Positions 40,197 to 49,833 are shown, counted from the stretch's first letter. The stretch is DNA of 64,000 nucleotides from an uncultured Cuneatibacter sp. (GCA_934234215.1 CAKQHB010000008.1:30031-94030), one strand, 5' to 3'. A program made the numbers and translations. The notes: generated by a model not told the origin, from the sequence alone.

Positions 40197-41290
40197 CTGT
40201 CGTTTAAGAGAACGGTGCTGTATAAGAATAACACATCCTGATCGGTAAAGGTGACATAATCTCCGATAAGAGAGGGCGACATGTATCGCGTGTCGATCAG
40301 AGTAATGCTGCGGTAGGCAGGAACGAGAAGCGGTGCGATGCTGCTGCCGAAAGAATCCCGGAAGATCACCAGATTGCGGTTGGTCTGCGCATTTGGATTT
40401 GTGATCGTCAAAAGCGGCACAGAACCGGAACAAAAGAACGAATAGGGATCTTTCCCGGAGAGTGCATCGGCGTCATACAATAACGATGCACCATTCGCAT
40501 CTGACACTTCGCAGGATTCCAGCACATCATTGGTATACCAGGTGAGCGTGTCCGGTGTCAATGGCAGCGCGGTCTGTCCACAATATACGCCGGAAAATGG
40601 CATATCGGATATGGACAGAGTAACATCCTGCTCGGTCCATGCATCCCCGCCCTTTCCCAGAGCTGCCAGCAGTTTCTGCGCCACAGGCAGAAGCTTGGTC
40701 TGATCCCAGTGTGGATCAGTGCGATAGTAGCAATCTGCAGAGAGAGTATCTGTAAGGTCAATCCACTGCGCCCAGGTCATGCCCTCTTCAAAGGTACTGG
40801 AAAAATCATCATAATCCAGTGAGAGATGTCCGGTCTGCTTTGCCAGATAAGAGTTCTTATCCGGAATGATTGCAGCGTAGAGCTTTGTATTTGTCCCTTC
40901 CAGATAAGTCGCGTAGATCCGGTCAAAGCATTGCAGCGCATGGGAAACAGAGGCGTCGCTTTGCGGATACAACATAGCGGCAGCAACCGTTTCCTTGTCT
41001 GCGTTTTTTGTTACATAAATTCCATTCACATCTTTTTGTTGCAAAACAAAGCGCTGCAGCCCGGCTTTGAGCGCACGGAATGTATCTCTGCCGGGAAACT
41101 GATCGGCGGCATACGTCTCAAACTGTTCCATGAAACGTCCGCTTGTGACTGTCTGGACAGACAGCTTCGGAAACTGTGCCAGGGAACGCCGTTCGGAAAA
41201 AGATGTTTTTTGATCGGGCAAAGCGAGAAACAAGATCGCCAGCATCAGCCAGCACCCAAGCAAGAAAAAAAGCGGTATGTGTTTTCGCAA
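40181..41290 (-). CDS. DHHW/AlgX-like acetyltransferase partner protein
   Basis: 369 residues with an N-terminal membrane anchor (IPLFFLLGCWLMLAILFLAL). The extracellular part has FSERRSLAQFPKL and YRTDPHWDQTKL, where the D-H-W motif is the DHHW signature related to AlgX/AlgJ SGNH-like acyltransferases, and a late IFRDSFGSSIAPLL with the SGNH-type Ser block. It probably moves an acyl group from the MBOAT protein (next gene in the operon, 12 bases away) to an extracellular polymer. The target is unknown. Confidence 0.85.
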   Translation of the reverse strand: MRKHIPLFFLLGCWLMLAILFLALPDQKTSFSERRSLAQFPKLSVQTVTSGRFMEQFETYAADQFPGRDTFRALKAGLQRFVLQQKDVNGIYVTKNADKETVAAAMLYPQSDASVSHALQCFDRIYATYLEGTNTKLYAAIIPDKNSYLAKQTGHLSLDYDDFSSTFEEGMTWAQWIDLTDTLSADCYYRTDPHWDQTKLLPVAQKLLAALGKGGDAWTEQDVTLSISDMPFSGVYCGQTALPLTPDTLTWYTNDVLESCEVSDANGASLLYDADALSGKDPYSFFCSGSVPLLTITNPNAQTNRNLVIFRDSFGSSIAPLLVPAYRSITLIDTRYMSPSLIGDYVTFTDQDVLFLYSTVLLNDSSTLR

Positions 41291-41302
41291 AGCGACCTCC
41301 TT

Positions 41303-42679
41303 TCAGAACCGAAAATACAGGAATGGATTGTACGAGCCGTCCACAAGCCAAGCTGTACAAAACAGCAGCAACAGCAGCATTCCGGCGGCTTCCAGGTAGG
41401 ATTCCTGCACAGGGGTCTTGCGCAGCGTTTCCCACAGATGATGGGGGAGGGATGTACACCCGATCACTCCGGCGACGAGCAAGACTGCATTGCTCAAAAA
41501 GTGATACCAGGTATCCGGTGTACAAAAAGGCAGCGCGGCAGCACCAAACATGCTGGTGTACCAATGTCCGACCTCCGTGAGACTTCCCGCCTGAAACAGG
41601 ACGAAGCCAAGCACCGTTGCAAGCAGAACGTACAGATGAGAAGAAATCTTCGGATAACAGAACTTTTCTAAAATGAGCAACGCCGCATACCATAGTCCCC
41701 ACAGGACAAAGTTCCATGCAGCGCCATGCCACAGTCCGGTCAAAGCCCAGACAAGGAGCAGATTGCGGAACAGGCGCGCTTTTCCGACGCGGCTGCCGCC
41801 AAGAGGAATGTAGACATATTCCCGGAACCAACTGCCCAGCGTGATATGCCAGCGTCTCCAAAACTCGGTGATACTGCGGGACTCGTAGGGATAGCGGAAA
41901 TTTTCCGGAAAAGAAAAGCCGAGGATCTGTCCCAACCCAATCGCCATATCGCTGTATCCGGAAAAATCATAATAAATCTGGAGCGTGTAGGCAATCGCTG
42001 CAAGCCAGTAGAGCAGAACCGACGGAGCGGAATTGTCTGTCGGAAGCGCTGCCAGCGCACCAAGAGGATTGGCAAGCAGGGTCTTCTTGGCAAGACCGAC
42101 AAGAAAACGCCGAAAGCCAGAGTACCACTGGGCAGGGGACAGCGTGCGTTCGTACATCTCCGTTCGGACATCACCATAGCGAACGATCGGTCCGGCAATG
42201 AGCTGTGGAAACAGCGCAAGATATGCACCGAAACGGATGAGGTTTCGTTCCGCCGGGTAAGTGCCGCGGTAGACATCCACCACATAGCTGAGCGCCTGAA
42301 ACAAATAAAAGCTGATGCCAAGCGGCAGCGCAATATTCAGCACCGGTGCAGGGAGCCCAGTCACAGCGCAAAAGCTGTCTACGAAAAAGCCGGCGTATTT
42401 GAAATATCCCAGCAGCAGAATACAAAATGCACAGAACAAAACAAGCCCCGGCTTCGCATAGCGAGAGCCGGAGCCAACATGCTGCAGAAAAAGTCCGCAG
42501 CCCCAGGTGATTCCGACTACGGCAAGCAGCAGAAGCACCGAACGGGGTTCGCCCCAGGCATAAAACAGCAGACTGGAGACGAACAAAACCGTATTGCGGA
42601 ACTTCGTCGGTACAAGCACATAGATGAGAAGCACCAGAGGCAAAAATACATACAAAAAAGTAAGACTCGAAAAAATCAT
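41303..42679 (-). CDS. MBOAT-family membrane O-acyltransferase (AlgI-like)
   Basis: 458 residues with about 11 membrane segments. The MBOAT signature is seen as ITEFWRRWHITLGSWFREYV, then YIPLGGSR, and the invariant His in ALTGLWHGAAWNFVLWG. Relatives such as AlgI, DltB and PatA move acyl groups across the membrane for O-acetylation of alginate, teichoic acid or peptidoglycan. It lies between a DUF4358 lipoprotein and a DHHW protein on the minus strand, a recurrent set in Firmicutes as far as I know. Confidence 0.93.
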   Translation of the reverse strand: MIFSSLTFLYVFLPLVLLIYVLVPTKFRNTVLFVSSLLFYAWGEPRSVLLLLAVVGITWGCGLFLQHVGSGSRYAKPGLVLFCAFCILLLGYFKYAGFFVDSFCAVTGLPAPVLNIALPLGISFYLFQALSYVVDVYRGTYPAERNLIRFGAYLALFPQLIAGPIVRYGDVRTEMYERTLSPAQWYSGFRRFLVGLAKKTLLANPLGALAALPTDNSAPSVLLYWLAAIAYTLQIYYDFSGYSDMAIGLGQILGFSFPENFRYPYESRSITEFWRRWHITLGSWFREYVYIPLGGSRVGKARLFRNLLLVWALTGLWHGAAWNFVLWGLWYAALLILEKFCYPKISSHLYVLLATVLGFVLFQAGSLTEVGHWYTSMFGAAALPFCTPDTWYHFLSNAVLLVAGVIGCTSLPHHLWETLRKTPVQESYLEAAGMLLLLLFCTAWLVDGSYNPFLYFRF

Positions 42680-42710
42680 CAGAACCTCATCGTATCATCA
42701 GGATGTAGGA

Positions 42711-43247
42711 TTATTTGGAATACTGTGCGGAAAACTCCTTGATCTGATAAGCGGAAGCAAATGCATCTACCACCGTCTCAGAAGAATAACCAAGCTCAGA
42801 ATCTACCATGAACAGCAGGACAACATCGTCATAAGAAACTGCCTGAATATCATCCGCTTCGACACAAACCCACTTGCGGGGATTGATGCCATCGATCATC
42901 TCTTTTGCAACATCCGGAGCCTTGTTTGCGTCTGCAACGCGAACAACAACGAGGGAATACGCAATGGAAGATATCATCGGCTCAGAAGCAACAGCTTCCT
43001 TTATTTCAGAAGCATCCGTCAGTCCGGTAAAAGAAGAAAGCGTCCACTCATCGGTCAGATCTACATCCTCCGTTGTCACATCCAGCGGGCACTCCTGCTC
43101 TTTATAGATCGCATCCACAATATCGGACAAAGAACCTGGCAGCTTCGCAGCGGAATCAGAACCATTGCCATTTCCCTTTGCAGAACATCCTACAAGAAGG
43201 GACAAAGCCAAAACAGAAGCAGTCAAAAAAGCAAGAAATCGTTTCAT
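42711..43247 (-). CDS. DUF4358 lipoprotein
   Basis: 178 residues from ATG 43247 (GGAGA site). Lipoprotein signal MKRFLAFLTASVLALSLL with lipobox LVGC. The mature domain (SLSDIVDAIYKEQ, EMIDGINPRKWVCVEADD, DDVVLLFMVDSELGYS) fits DUF4358, a family commonly next to MBOAT acyltransferase genes. Likely a surface accessory of polymer acylation. An upstream open frame of 65 codons has no ribosome site and crosses an intergenic gap. Confidence 0.85.
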   Translation of the reverse strand: MKRFLAFLTASVLALSLLVGCSAKGNGNGSDSAAKLPGSLSDIVDAIYKEQECPLDVTTEDVDLTDEWTLSSFTGLTDASEIKEAVASEPMISSIAYSLVVVRVADANKAPDVAKEMIDGINPRKWVCVEADDIQAVSYDDVVLLFMVDSELGYSSETVVDAFASAYQIKEFSAQYSK

Positions 43248-43501
43248 AAAAAATCTCCATTTCATCCAGGCACGGGCGAAAAGCCTGCAGCCGTGTAAGT
43301 AGTGTGCTTCCTTTATACAGGAAGAAAGGCAGACTGTCAAGGGAGAATCGTGTAAAAAGGCATCGCTATCCAGAAATGTTTTCTTATCAAAGATTTTTTC
43401 GGCAAAAAAAGAAAAAGTACAATAACATGGCGAGGATTCCACAGCCCGTTATTGTACCTTCCCTTTTTTATATACACATTGTTGAAAAATCTTAAGAGGG
43501 T

Positions 43502-43882
43502 TTACTTTCCTTCCGGATATCTCTTATGATAATCATCCAGTGCTGCCTGGATTGCTTCCTCAGCCAATACAGAACAGTGCATCTTGTGTGCGGGAAGTCC
43601 GTCCAGCGCCTCAGCAACTGCCTTGTTTGTCAGGGTCATTGCTTCGTCTACGGATTTGCCCTTGATCAGCTCAGTTGCCATAGAACTGCTGGCGATAGCG
43701 GAACCACATCCGAAGGTGCTGAACTTTACATCCACGATGATATTATTCTCAATCTTCAGAAAGATCTTCATGATGTCACCGCAGGTAGCGTTTCCTACTT
43801 CACCAACACCGTCCGCATCCTCGATGGTGCCGACATTGCGGGGATTTCTAAAATGGTCCATGACCTTCTCACTGTATAACAT
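43502..43882 (-). CDS. nifU: NifU/IscU-like Fe-S cluster scaffold protein
   Basis: 126 residues, IscU-like domain. Starts MLYSEKVMDHFRNPRNVG. Scaffold cysteines are in GNATCGDIM, FSTFGCGSAIAS and AHKMHCSVLAEEAI. It lacks the LPPVK chaperone motif of true IscU and the NifU C-terminal domain, as usual in Clostridia. It overlaps the end of the desulfurase gene by 14 bases and so forms a two-gene cluster-assembly operon. Confidence 0.94.
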   Translation of the reverse strand: MLYSEKVMDHFRNPRNVGTIEDADGVGEVGNATCGDIMKIFLKIENNIIVDVKFSTFGCGSAIASSSMATELIKGKSVDEAMTLTNKAVAEALDGLPAHKMHCSVLAEEAIQAALDDYHKRYPEGK

Positions 43883-45062
43883 ATTCTTCTTCTCCTTTCT
43901 GCAGTCTCTGCCATACGGGGGACATCTGACGAAGGTAAGCTACGATAGACGGAAGGACCTCCAGAGCGTGCTCAACTTCTTCCATGGTATTTGTCGCATC
44001 CAGAGACAAACGCAGAGAACCGTGTGCAATTTCAACAGGGACACCCATAGAGAGCAGTACATGGCTGGGCTCCAGAGAACCGGATGTGCAGGCAGAACCG
44101 GAAGATGCGGCGATGCCCTTCTCATCCAGCCAGAGCAGCAGGGACTCGCCCTCGATGCCCTCGAAACAGAAGTTCAGGTTGCCGGGAACGCGGTGAACGC
44201 GGTCGCCGTTTAACTGGCTGTGGGGAATGGAAGACAGGATGCCGTCGCAAAGACGCTCACGCATCTCAAGAACCTTCTTGCTGTTCTCTTCCAGATGGTC
44301 GATGGCTTCCTTCATAGCGGTTGCACATCCAACAATGCCCGGGATATTCTCTGTACCGGCACGTTTGCTGCGCTCCTGAGCGCCGCCTTCGATGAGGCTC
44401 TGCAATGCGACACCATTGCGGCAGTATAAAACGCCGGTGCCCTTCGGTCCGTGGAACTTATGAGCGGACAGGGACAGCATGTCGATCTGATCTGCCTGAA
44501 CATCTACCGGAATGTGTCCGATTGCCTGAACTGCATCGGTGTGGAAAAGGATCTTACGGCTGCGACATAATGCGCCAATTTCCGGGATGGGCTGAACAGT
44601 GCCGACTTCGTTGTTTGCGTACATGATCGTAACAAGACAGGTATCATCCTGAATTGCATTCTCAACGTCCTCAACTTTGATGACACCATCATGATGAGGG
44701 GAGAGCAGGGTTACGGTAAAGCCCTCTTTTTCCAGCTTTTTCAGAGTGTGCAGAACGGCATGATGCTCAAAAGCGGTGGAAATGATGTGCTTCTTGCCCT
44801 TTCTTGCGCCGAGATGTGCAGCAGACAGGATCGCCTGATTGTCTGCTTCGCTTCCGCCGGAAGTAAAGTAGATCTCGCTGGGCTTTGCATTTAATAATTT
44901 CGCTACGGTCTCACGAGCGGAAACCAGTGCCTCGGCAGCACGCTGTCCAACACTGTGCAGGCTGGAAGGGTTGCCATATACTTCTGTAAAATAAGGACGC
45001 ATTGCATCAGCAACAGACTGACTGACAGCTGTTGTAGCCGCATTATCAAAATATGCGTACAT
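43869..45062 (-). CDS. nifS: Cysteine desulfurase (NifS/IscS)
   Basis: 397 residues. PLP lysine in LSLSAHKFHGPKGTG; active-site cysteine in ASSGSACTSGSLEPSHVL; N-terminal YFDNAATTAVS. It frees sulfur from cysteine for Fe-S clusters built on the NifU protein encoded directly after it. AAGGAGG lies before ATG 45062. The promoter is a perfect consensus with a palindrome just downstream (45091-45107), the position for a repressor such as an Rrf2-type regulator. Confidence 0.96.
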   Translation of the reverse strand: MYAYFDNAATTAVSQSVADAMRPYFTEVYGNPSSLHSVGQRAAEALVSARETVAKLLNAKPSEIYFTSGGSEADNQAILSAAHLGARKGKKHIISTAFEHHAVLHTLKKLEKEGFTVTLLSPHHDGVIKVEDVENAIQDDTCLVTIMYANNEVGTVQPIPEIGALCRSRKILFHTDAVQAIGHIPVDVQADQIDMLSLSAHKFHGPKGTGVLYCRNGVALQSLIEGGAQERSKRAGTENIPGIVGCATAMKEAIDHLEENSKKVLEMRERLCDGILSSIPHSQLNGDRVHRVPGNLNFCFEGIEGESLLLWLDEKGIAASSGSACTSGSLEPSHVLLSMGVPVEIAHGSLRLSLDATNTMEEVEHALEVLPSIVAYLRQMSPVWQRLQKGEEEYVIQ

Positions 45063-45090
45063 AAGAATAACCTCCTTGGTGATATCAATA

Positions 45091-45137
45091 CCTAGTGAAC
45101 ATATAGGGATTATAACCAGCTAACAAGTAATTGTCAA
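45091..45137 (-). promoter_or_regulatory. Consensus promoter plus operator palindrome of nifS-nifU
   Basis: On the minus strand TTGACA (45137-45132), 17-base spacer, TATAAT (45114-45109). Immediately downstream CCTATATGTTCACTAGG (45107-45091) has CCTA / TAGG ends and partial dyad symmetry; this would block transcription start if bound. Confidence 0.65.
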
Positions 45138-45156
45138 TGCCGAAGGTACATTTTGT

Positions 45157-46668
45157 TTACTTTTTCATATTAGAAGGTTCCCGGTTTCCAAAAGTCTTCC
45201 GAACCATGACCTGAAACTCGCGGTTGTTCTTTGTGTGGGAGAACAGATCCAGCACTCGATCCATCGTTTCCTCGTTTTTGCCGGTGCCGAGATAGCGCCG
45301 GACGAGATCCATCGTCTGCTGTTCGTCGAAAGTCAGCAGCAGATCCTCTCTTCGTGTGCCGCTCTTTAACAGGTCGATGGCGGGGAAGATGCGCCGCTCG
45401 GACAATTTGCGGTCCAGCACAAGCTCCATATTTCCGGTGCCCTTAAATTCCTCAAAAATCACATCGTCCATGCGGCTGCCGGTTTCCACGAGGGCAGTAG
45501 CAAGAATCGTCAGACTGCCCTGCTCACGGGTGTTTCTGGCAGCACCAAAAAACTGCTTTGGCATATAAAGTGCCGTCGGGTCCAGTCCGCCGGACAGGGT
45601 TCGTCCGGAAGGCGGTACGAGCAGGTTGTAGGCACGCGCCAGACGGGTGATGGAATCCAGTAAGATCACAACATCCTGATGGCATTCCACGAGACGCTTT
45701 GCACGTTCGAGAACAATCTCGCTCACGCGGCGGTGATGCTCCGGGGTCTCGTCAAAAGTGGAATAGATGACCTCCACGCGGTCGCCGTCCAGAGATTCGC
45801 GGATGTCGGTGACCTCCTCCGGTCGCTCATCAATGAGCAGAATGATCAGATGAATATCAGGATGATTCTGCTGAATCGCTCTGGCGGTCTGCTTTAACAG
45901 CGTTGTCTTACCTGCCTTGGGCGGGGAGACGATCATACCACGCTGTCCCTTTCCTACCGGGCTGACAAGGTCGATGATGCGAGTCGCCATCGGACCGTCC
46001 TCTGTCTCCAGATGGATGCGCTCGTTGGGGAAAATCGGTGTCAGACTTTCAAAAGGTCTTCTGCGGGCAACGACTGCGGGATGCAGACCATTGACATCGT
46101 TAATATAAAGAAGGGCTGCATTTCGATCCGCAGCGGTCTTGATGCGCTTCATGCCGGTAACATAATCGCCGGTCTTAAGATTGAAACGGCGGATCATCGG
46201 CTGACTGACAAAAATATCATTCTCACTGGATAAATAATTTTCACAGCGCAGGAATCCGAAACCGCCCTCCTGGATAATTTCCAGAACACCGGAGACGATT
46301 TCACCGCTGTTGTAAGGGGAGATGACGGGCGCGGATTTTGCTTCTTCCACGGCTTCGCGGGGAGAAGCGGGCAGCTCTTTTACTGGTTCCTCGACTGGTT
46401 CTGCCACTGCCTGCGGCTCAGGCACGGAAGCCGGCGTTTCCTGCGAAACAGGCTTTTGGCGTTGTACAGGAGCTTTCGGCCGGCGAGAAGGCATGTACTT
46501 TCTTGCAGTCTTTTCAGGTGCTGCTTCTGCCTGCTCAGAGGCATCAGAAACAGCGCAGAGGCGCTCAATCAGCTCTGCTTTTTTCAGGGAAGAAATCCCC
46601 TTGATCCCGGCTGCTTTTGCCCGTTCACGCAATTGGGCAACCGGAAGCGTGTTCAATTTTTCATGCAT
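45157..46668 (-). CDS. rho: Transcription termination factor Rho
   Basis: 503 residues. N-terminal Rho_N helix bundle (LPVAQLRERAKAAGIKG), a Pro/Ala/Glu-rich insert (about residues 45-115) common in Firmicutes and Actinobacteria, then the cold-shock-like RNA-binding domain (GVLEIIQEGGFGFLRCENYL) and the hexameric ATPase with Walker A PPKAGKTTLL and Walker B VVILLDSITRLARA. It ends transcription at untranslated RNA. Confidence 0.97.
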   Translation of the reverse strand: MHEKLNTLPVAQLRERAKAAGIKGISSLKKAELIERLCAVSDASEQAEAAPEKTARKYMPSRRPKAPVQRQKPVSQETPASVPEPQAVAEPVEEPVKELPASPREAVEEAKSAPVISPYNSGEIVSGVLEIIQEGGFGFLRCENYLSSENDIFVSQPMIRRFNLKTGDYVTGMKRIKTAADRNAALLYINDVNGLHPAVVARRRPFESLTPIFPNERIHLETEDGPMATRIIDLVSPVGKGQRGMIVSPPKAGKTTLLKQTARAIQQNHPDIHLIILLIDERPEEVTDIRESLDGDRVEVIYSTFDETPEHHRRVSEIVLERAKRLVECHQDVVILLDSITRLARAYNLLVPPSGRTLSGGLDPTALYMPKQFFGAARNTREQGSLTILATALVETGSRMDDVIFEEFKGTGNMELVLDRKLSERRIFPAIDLLKSGTRREDLLLTFDEQQTMDLVRRYLGTGKNEETMDRVLDLFSHTKNNREFQVMVRKTFGNREPSNMKK

Positions 46669-46789
46669 AAAATGAAATCCTCGTTTTGATAAAATATACC
46701 TATAAAAAATTATAAAAAAAGAAACTTTAAAAATAAAATAAATAACAATATAGACCTTTATTATACGCCCTATTTTTAAAATTGGGAAG

Positions 46790-46818
46790 TTGTTTTTCAG
46801 AAATTCCTATGCTATACT
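46790..46818 (+). promoter_or_regulatory. Sigma-A promoter of the malic enzyme gene
   Basis: TTGTTT, 17-base spacer, TATACT, about 50 bases before the start. Confidence 0.6.
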
Positions 46819-46869
46819 CGTAAGAAGAAAAAGAGTGTAGAGGGCGCAGCCCCTGAAATGGAGAAGATT

Positions 46870-48021
46870 ATGACGACAAACGAAAAAGCATTACAGCTTC
46901 ATGAACAGTGGAACGGAAAATTGGAGACCACCGCAAAGATGAGCGTTTCCAGCAGAGAAGATCTGGCGCTTGCTTACACACCCGGTGTTGCAGAGCCTTG
47001 TAAGGAGATTGCGAAGGATCCGGAGAAGGCATATACCTACACGATAAAGGCAAACACCGTAGCCGTTGTTTCCGATGGCAGCGCGGTACTCGGTCTTGGA
47101 AATATCGGTGCGCTTGCAGCGATGCCGGTTATGGAAGGCAAGGCAGTTTTGTTTAAGGAGTTTGGCGGCGTGAACGCAGTGCCGATCTGTCTGGATACAC
47201 AGGATACCGAGGAGATCATCGAGACGGTCGTTCGTATTGCACCGGCATTTGGCGGCATCAATCTGGAGGATATCTCCGCACCGAGATGTTTTGAGATCGA
47301 GGAGCGTCTGAAAGAGCGCCTGAGCATTCCGGTATTTCACGATGACCAGCACGGTACAGCCATCGTTGTACTGGCAGGTCTGATCAACGCTTTGAAAGTT
47401 ACCGGCAAGAAGAAAGAAGATTGTAAGGTCGTTGTAAATGGCGCAGGTTCCGCAGGTGTTGCTATTACGAAGCTGCTGCTTCGCTATGGCTTCAAGCATG
47501 TGACGATGTGTGATAAGGTCGGCATTCTGTGCAAGGGCATGGATGGTCTGAACTGGATGCAGGAGCGCATGATGGACGAGACGAATCTGGAGCATGAGAC
47601 CGGCAGTCTGGCAGATGCTCTGAAGGGTGCAGATGTCTTCATCGGTGTTTCCGCTCCGGGTATTGTGAGCAAGGAGATGGTTGCTTCTATGAATAAAGAT
47701 GCAATCCTGTTCGCGATGGCAAATCCGGTTCCGGAGATTATGCCGGATCTGGCGAGAGAAGCAGGTGCGAGAGTTGTTGGTACCGGACGTTCCGATTTCC
47801 CGAATCAGGTCAACAATGTCCTGATCTTCCCTGGCATTTTCAAGGGCGCGCTGGAAGGCAGAGCGACTGCAATTACCGAGGAGATGAAGCTGGCTGCAGC
47901 AGAAGCCATCGCCGGACTGGTACCGGAAGAGGATCGCTCTGATGTGAACATTCTGCCGGAAGCATTTGATCCGAGAGTTGCAGAGACAGTCAGTGCAGCA
48001 GTGAAAAAGTTTATCGAATGA
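46870..48021 (+). CDS. NAD-dependent malic enzyme
   Basis: 383 residues, the short bacterial form. Substrate motif AYTPGVAEPC with the active Tyr, VVSDGSAVLGLGNIG, metal site HDDQHGTAIVVLAGL and the Rossmann GAGSAGVAITKL. It converts malate to pyruvate and CO2. I prefer ATG 46870, which has GGAG six bases upstream, to ATG 46858, which has none. Its stop overlaps the start of the radical SAM gene (ATGA). Confidence 0.94.
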   Translation: MTTNEKALQLHEQWNGKLETTAKMSVSSREDLALAYTPGVAEPCKEIAKDPEKAYTYTIKANTVAVVSDGSAVLGLGNIGALAAMPVMEGKAVLFKEFGGVNAVPICLDTQDTEEIIETVVRIAPAFGGINLEDISAPRCFEIEERLKERLSIPVFHDDQHGTAIVVLAGLINALKVTGKKKEDCKVVVNGAGSAGVAITKLLLRYGFKHVTMCDKVGILCKGMDGLNWMQERMMDETNLEHETGSLADALKGADVFIGVSAPGIVSKEMVASMNKDAILFAMANPVPEIMPDLAREAGARVVGTGRSDFPNQVNNVLIFPGIFKGALEGRATAITEEMKLAAAEAIAGLVPEEDRSDVNILPEAFDPRVAETVSAAVKKFIE

Positions 48022-48968
48022 GACGTTGGGGTGAGAAGCCTTATTATTCTTTAGATTATGAATTAAAACAGACCTATGGCGGAAAGCTCTACAAGCTGGC
48101 GCTGAACGGCGGCATGTCCTGTCCGAACCGGGATGGGACGCTGGGGACGCGGGGCTGCATCTTTTGCAGTGCCGGCGGCTCTGGGGATTTTGCGGCGCCG
48201 GCAGCGCTTTCTGTCATAGAGCAGATCCATCATGAGATCGAGCGGATCAAAAAGAAAGACACCACCGGACGCTATATCGCATATTTTCAGGCATATACGA
48301 ATACCTATGCACCGGTCTGGCGGCTGCGGGAGCTGTTTGAGGCAGCCATCGCCTGCCCGGAAGTAGCAGTGCTGTCTATTGCGACAAGACCCGATTGCCT
48401 GCCGGATGAAGTTATTGAGCTGCTGGCAGAGCTGAATGAGAAAAAGCCGGTGTGGGTGGAGCTTGGCCTACAGACGATCCATGAGGACACAGCGCGGTAT
48501 ATCCGGAGAGGGTATGAGCTGCCCTGCTTTGAGACTGCGGTAGCGAAGCTGGCGGCGAAACACATTACGATCATTACGCATGTGATCCTTGGTCTGCCGG
48601 GCGAGACGGCAGAAGATATGTATGAGACGATTCAATATCTGAACCGACAGCCGATTCAGGGCGTGAAGCTGCAGCTGCTGCATGTGCTGGAGGGCACGGA
48701 TCTGGCGGCGGATTACCGGGCTGGAAAGTTCAGGACATTGTCTGAGACGGCATATTGTGAGTTGATCTGCGGCTGTATTGCAAGACTACGGCCGGATATT
48801 GTCATTCATCGCTTGACAGGAGACGGTCCGTCTGATATTCTGATTGAGCCTTTGTGGAGCCGAAGGAAGATTCCGGTGCTGAATACGATCCATCATCATA
48901 TGAAGGAGAAGGGAATCTGGCAGGGCTGCCTGTGGGAAGAAGCACAGAACGAAATACCGGACGAGTAG
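48018..48968 (+). CDS. YtqA/TIGR01212-family radical SAM protein
   Basis: 316 residues. The radical SAM cysteines are in CPNRDGTLGTRGCIFC; the family has this extended spacing instead of CX3CX2C. It starts RRWGEKPYYSLDYELKQTYG, as in TIGR01212 members. The function in this family is not firmly known (a tRNA or sulfur modification role has been suggested). It is translationally coupled to the malic enzyme gene. Confidence 0.92.
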   Translation: MRRWGEKPYYSLDYELKQTYGGKLYKLALNGGMSCPNRDGTLGTRGCIFCSAGGSGDFAAPAALSVIEQIHHEIERIKKKDTTGRYIAYFQAYTNTYAPVWRLRELFEAAIACPEVAVLSIATRPDCLPDEVIELLAELNEKKPVWVELGLQTIHEDTARYIRRGYELPCFETAVAKLAAKHITIITHVILGLPGETAEDMYETIQYLNRQPIQGVKLQLLHVLEGTDLAADYRAGKFRTLSETAYCELICGCIARLRPDIVIHRLTGDGPSDILIEPLWSRRKIPVLNTIHHHMKEKGIWQGCLWEEAQNEIPDE

Positions 48969-48998
48969 TACAAAACGAGAAAAAAGGAGGAAGCGCAG

Positions 48999-49514
48999 AT
49001 GACATCGGATCCAATTACGTTATACAAGCTGATGACACTTTATATGCTGAAAAAAGTAAACTTTCCGTTGTCGAACGCACAGATGTCCGAATTTTTTCTC
49101 GATAAAGGATACACAAACTATTTTACGTTCCAGCAGGTTCTGAATGAGCTGCTGGATGCCCATTTGATTCAGGTGGAGACGGTGCGGAACACATCCCGCT
49201 ATGAGATCACCTCCGAGGGAGAGGAGGCGCTGAGCTTTTTCGCAAACCGCATGGCGGAGGGTGTGACCGAGGATATCGATGCGTTCCTTCAGGAGAATAA
49301 GATCAAGCTGCGCAATGAGATCGGCGTGACAGCGGATTATTATCGCTCGACGAATCAGGACTATATCGTAGAGTGCCGTGTGCGGGAAGGCAAGAGCACT
49401 CTGATCCATCTGGAGGTGTCTGTCCCGGACAAAGAAGAGGCAGAGCATATGTGCACCAAATGGGAAGAGGAAAATCAGGCGATTTACGCCTTCGTTATGA
49501 AGAAACTCATGTAA
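48999..49514 (+). CDS. DUF4364 family protein
   Basis: 171 residues with AAAGGAGG upstream. The N-terminus (ITLYKLMTLYMLKKVNFPLS, then FTFQQVLNELLDAHLIQVE, RNTSRYEITSEGEEAL) is a winged-helix layout, followed by a mixed alpha/beta part. It matches DUF4364, a Clostridia family with a probable DNA-binding fold. It could be a transcription regulator; partners are unknown. Confidence 0.88.
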   Translation: MTSDPITLYKLMTLYMLKKVNFPLSNAQMSEFFLDKGYTNYFTFQQVLNELLDAHLIQVETVRNTSRYEITSEGEEALSFFANRMAEGVTEDIDAFLQENKIKLRNEIGVTADYYRSTNQDYIVECRVREGKSTLIHLEVSVPDKEEAEHMCTKWEEENQAIYAFVMKKLM

Positions 49515-49529
49515 ATAATGCTTGCTTTT

Positions 49530-49611
49530 TGAAGGGCAGTATGATATAGTGTTCATGCTGTTTATGTGTGATGGTCGGAAACCATCAAATTATTATAATG
49601 AGGTGATTAGA
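49530..49611 (+). promoter_or_regulatory. Possible L31 leader (autoregulatory) region
   Basis: The gap before rpmE contains a small hairpin GATGGT / ACCATC around CGGAA at about 49570-49586, 25 bases from the start codon. Firmicutes L31 leader RNAs with a small hairpin near the ribosome site are known; the match here is by position and form only. Confidence 0.35.
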
Positions 49612-49815
49612 ATGAAAGCTGATATCCATCCTAAGTATTATCAGGCAACTGTAACCTGCAACTGCGGCAATACTTTCGTAACCGGATCCACTAAGCCGGA
49701 AATTCGTGTTGAAGTTTGCTCCAAGTGCCATCCTTTCTACACCGGTCAGCAGAAGGCAACTTCCGCTCGCGGTCGTATCGATAAGTTCAATAAGAAGTAC
49801 GGCATTCAGGGCTAA
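49612..49815 (+). CDS. rpmE: 50S ribosomal protein L31
   Basis: 67 residues, type A L31 with zinc ligands in TVTCNCGNTF and EVCSKCHPFYTGQ. Starts MKADIHPKYY. ATG 49612 follows AATGAGGTG. Followed by a strong terminator. Confidence 0.97.
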   Translation: MKADIHPKYYQATVTCNCGNTFVTGSTKPEIRVEVCSKCHPFYTGQQKATSARGRIDKFNKKYGIQG

Positions 49816-49833
49816 GATAGGTTCAGAAGCGAG

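Noticed and set aside
43301..43501. Small plus-strand ORF in the gap between the DUF4358 gene and nifU
   Set aside because: A frame of about 60 codons is open but it has no ribosome site, no recognisable protein character and crosses a low-complexity A-rich stretch.
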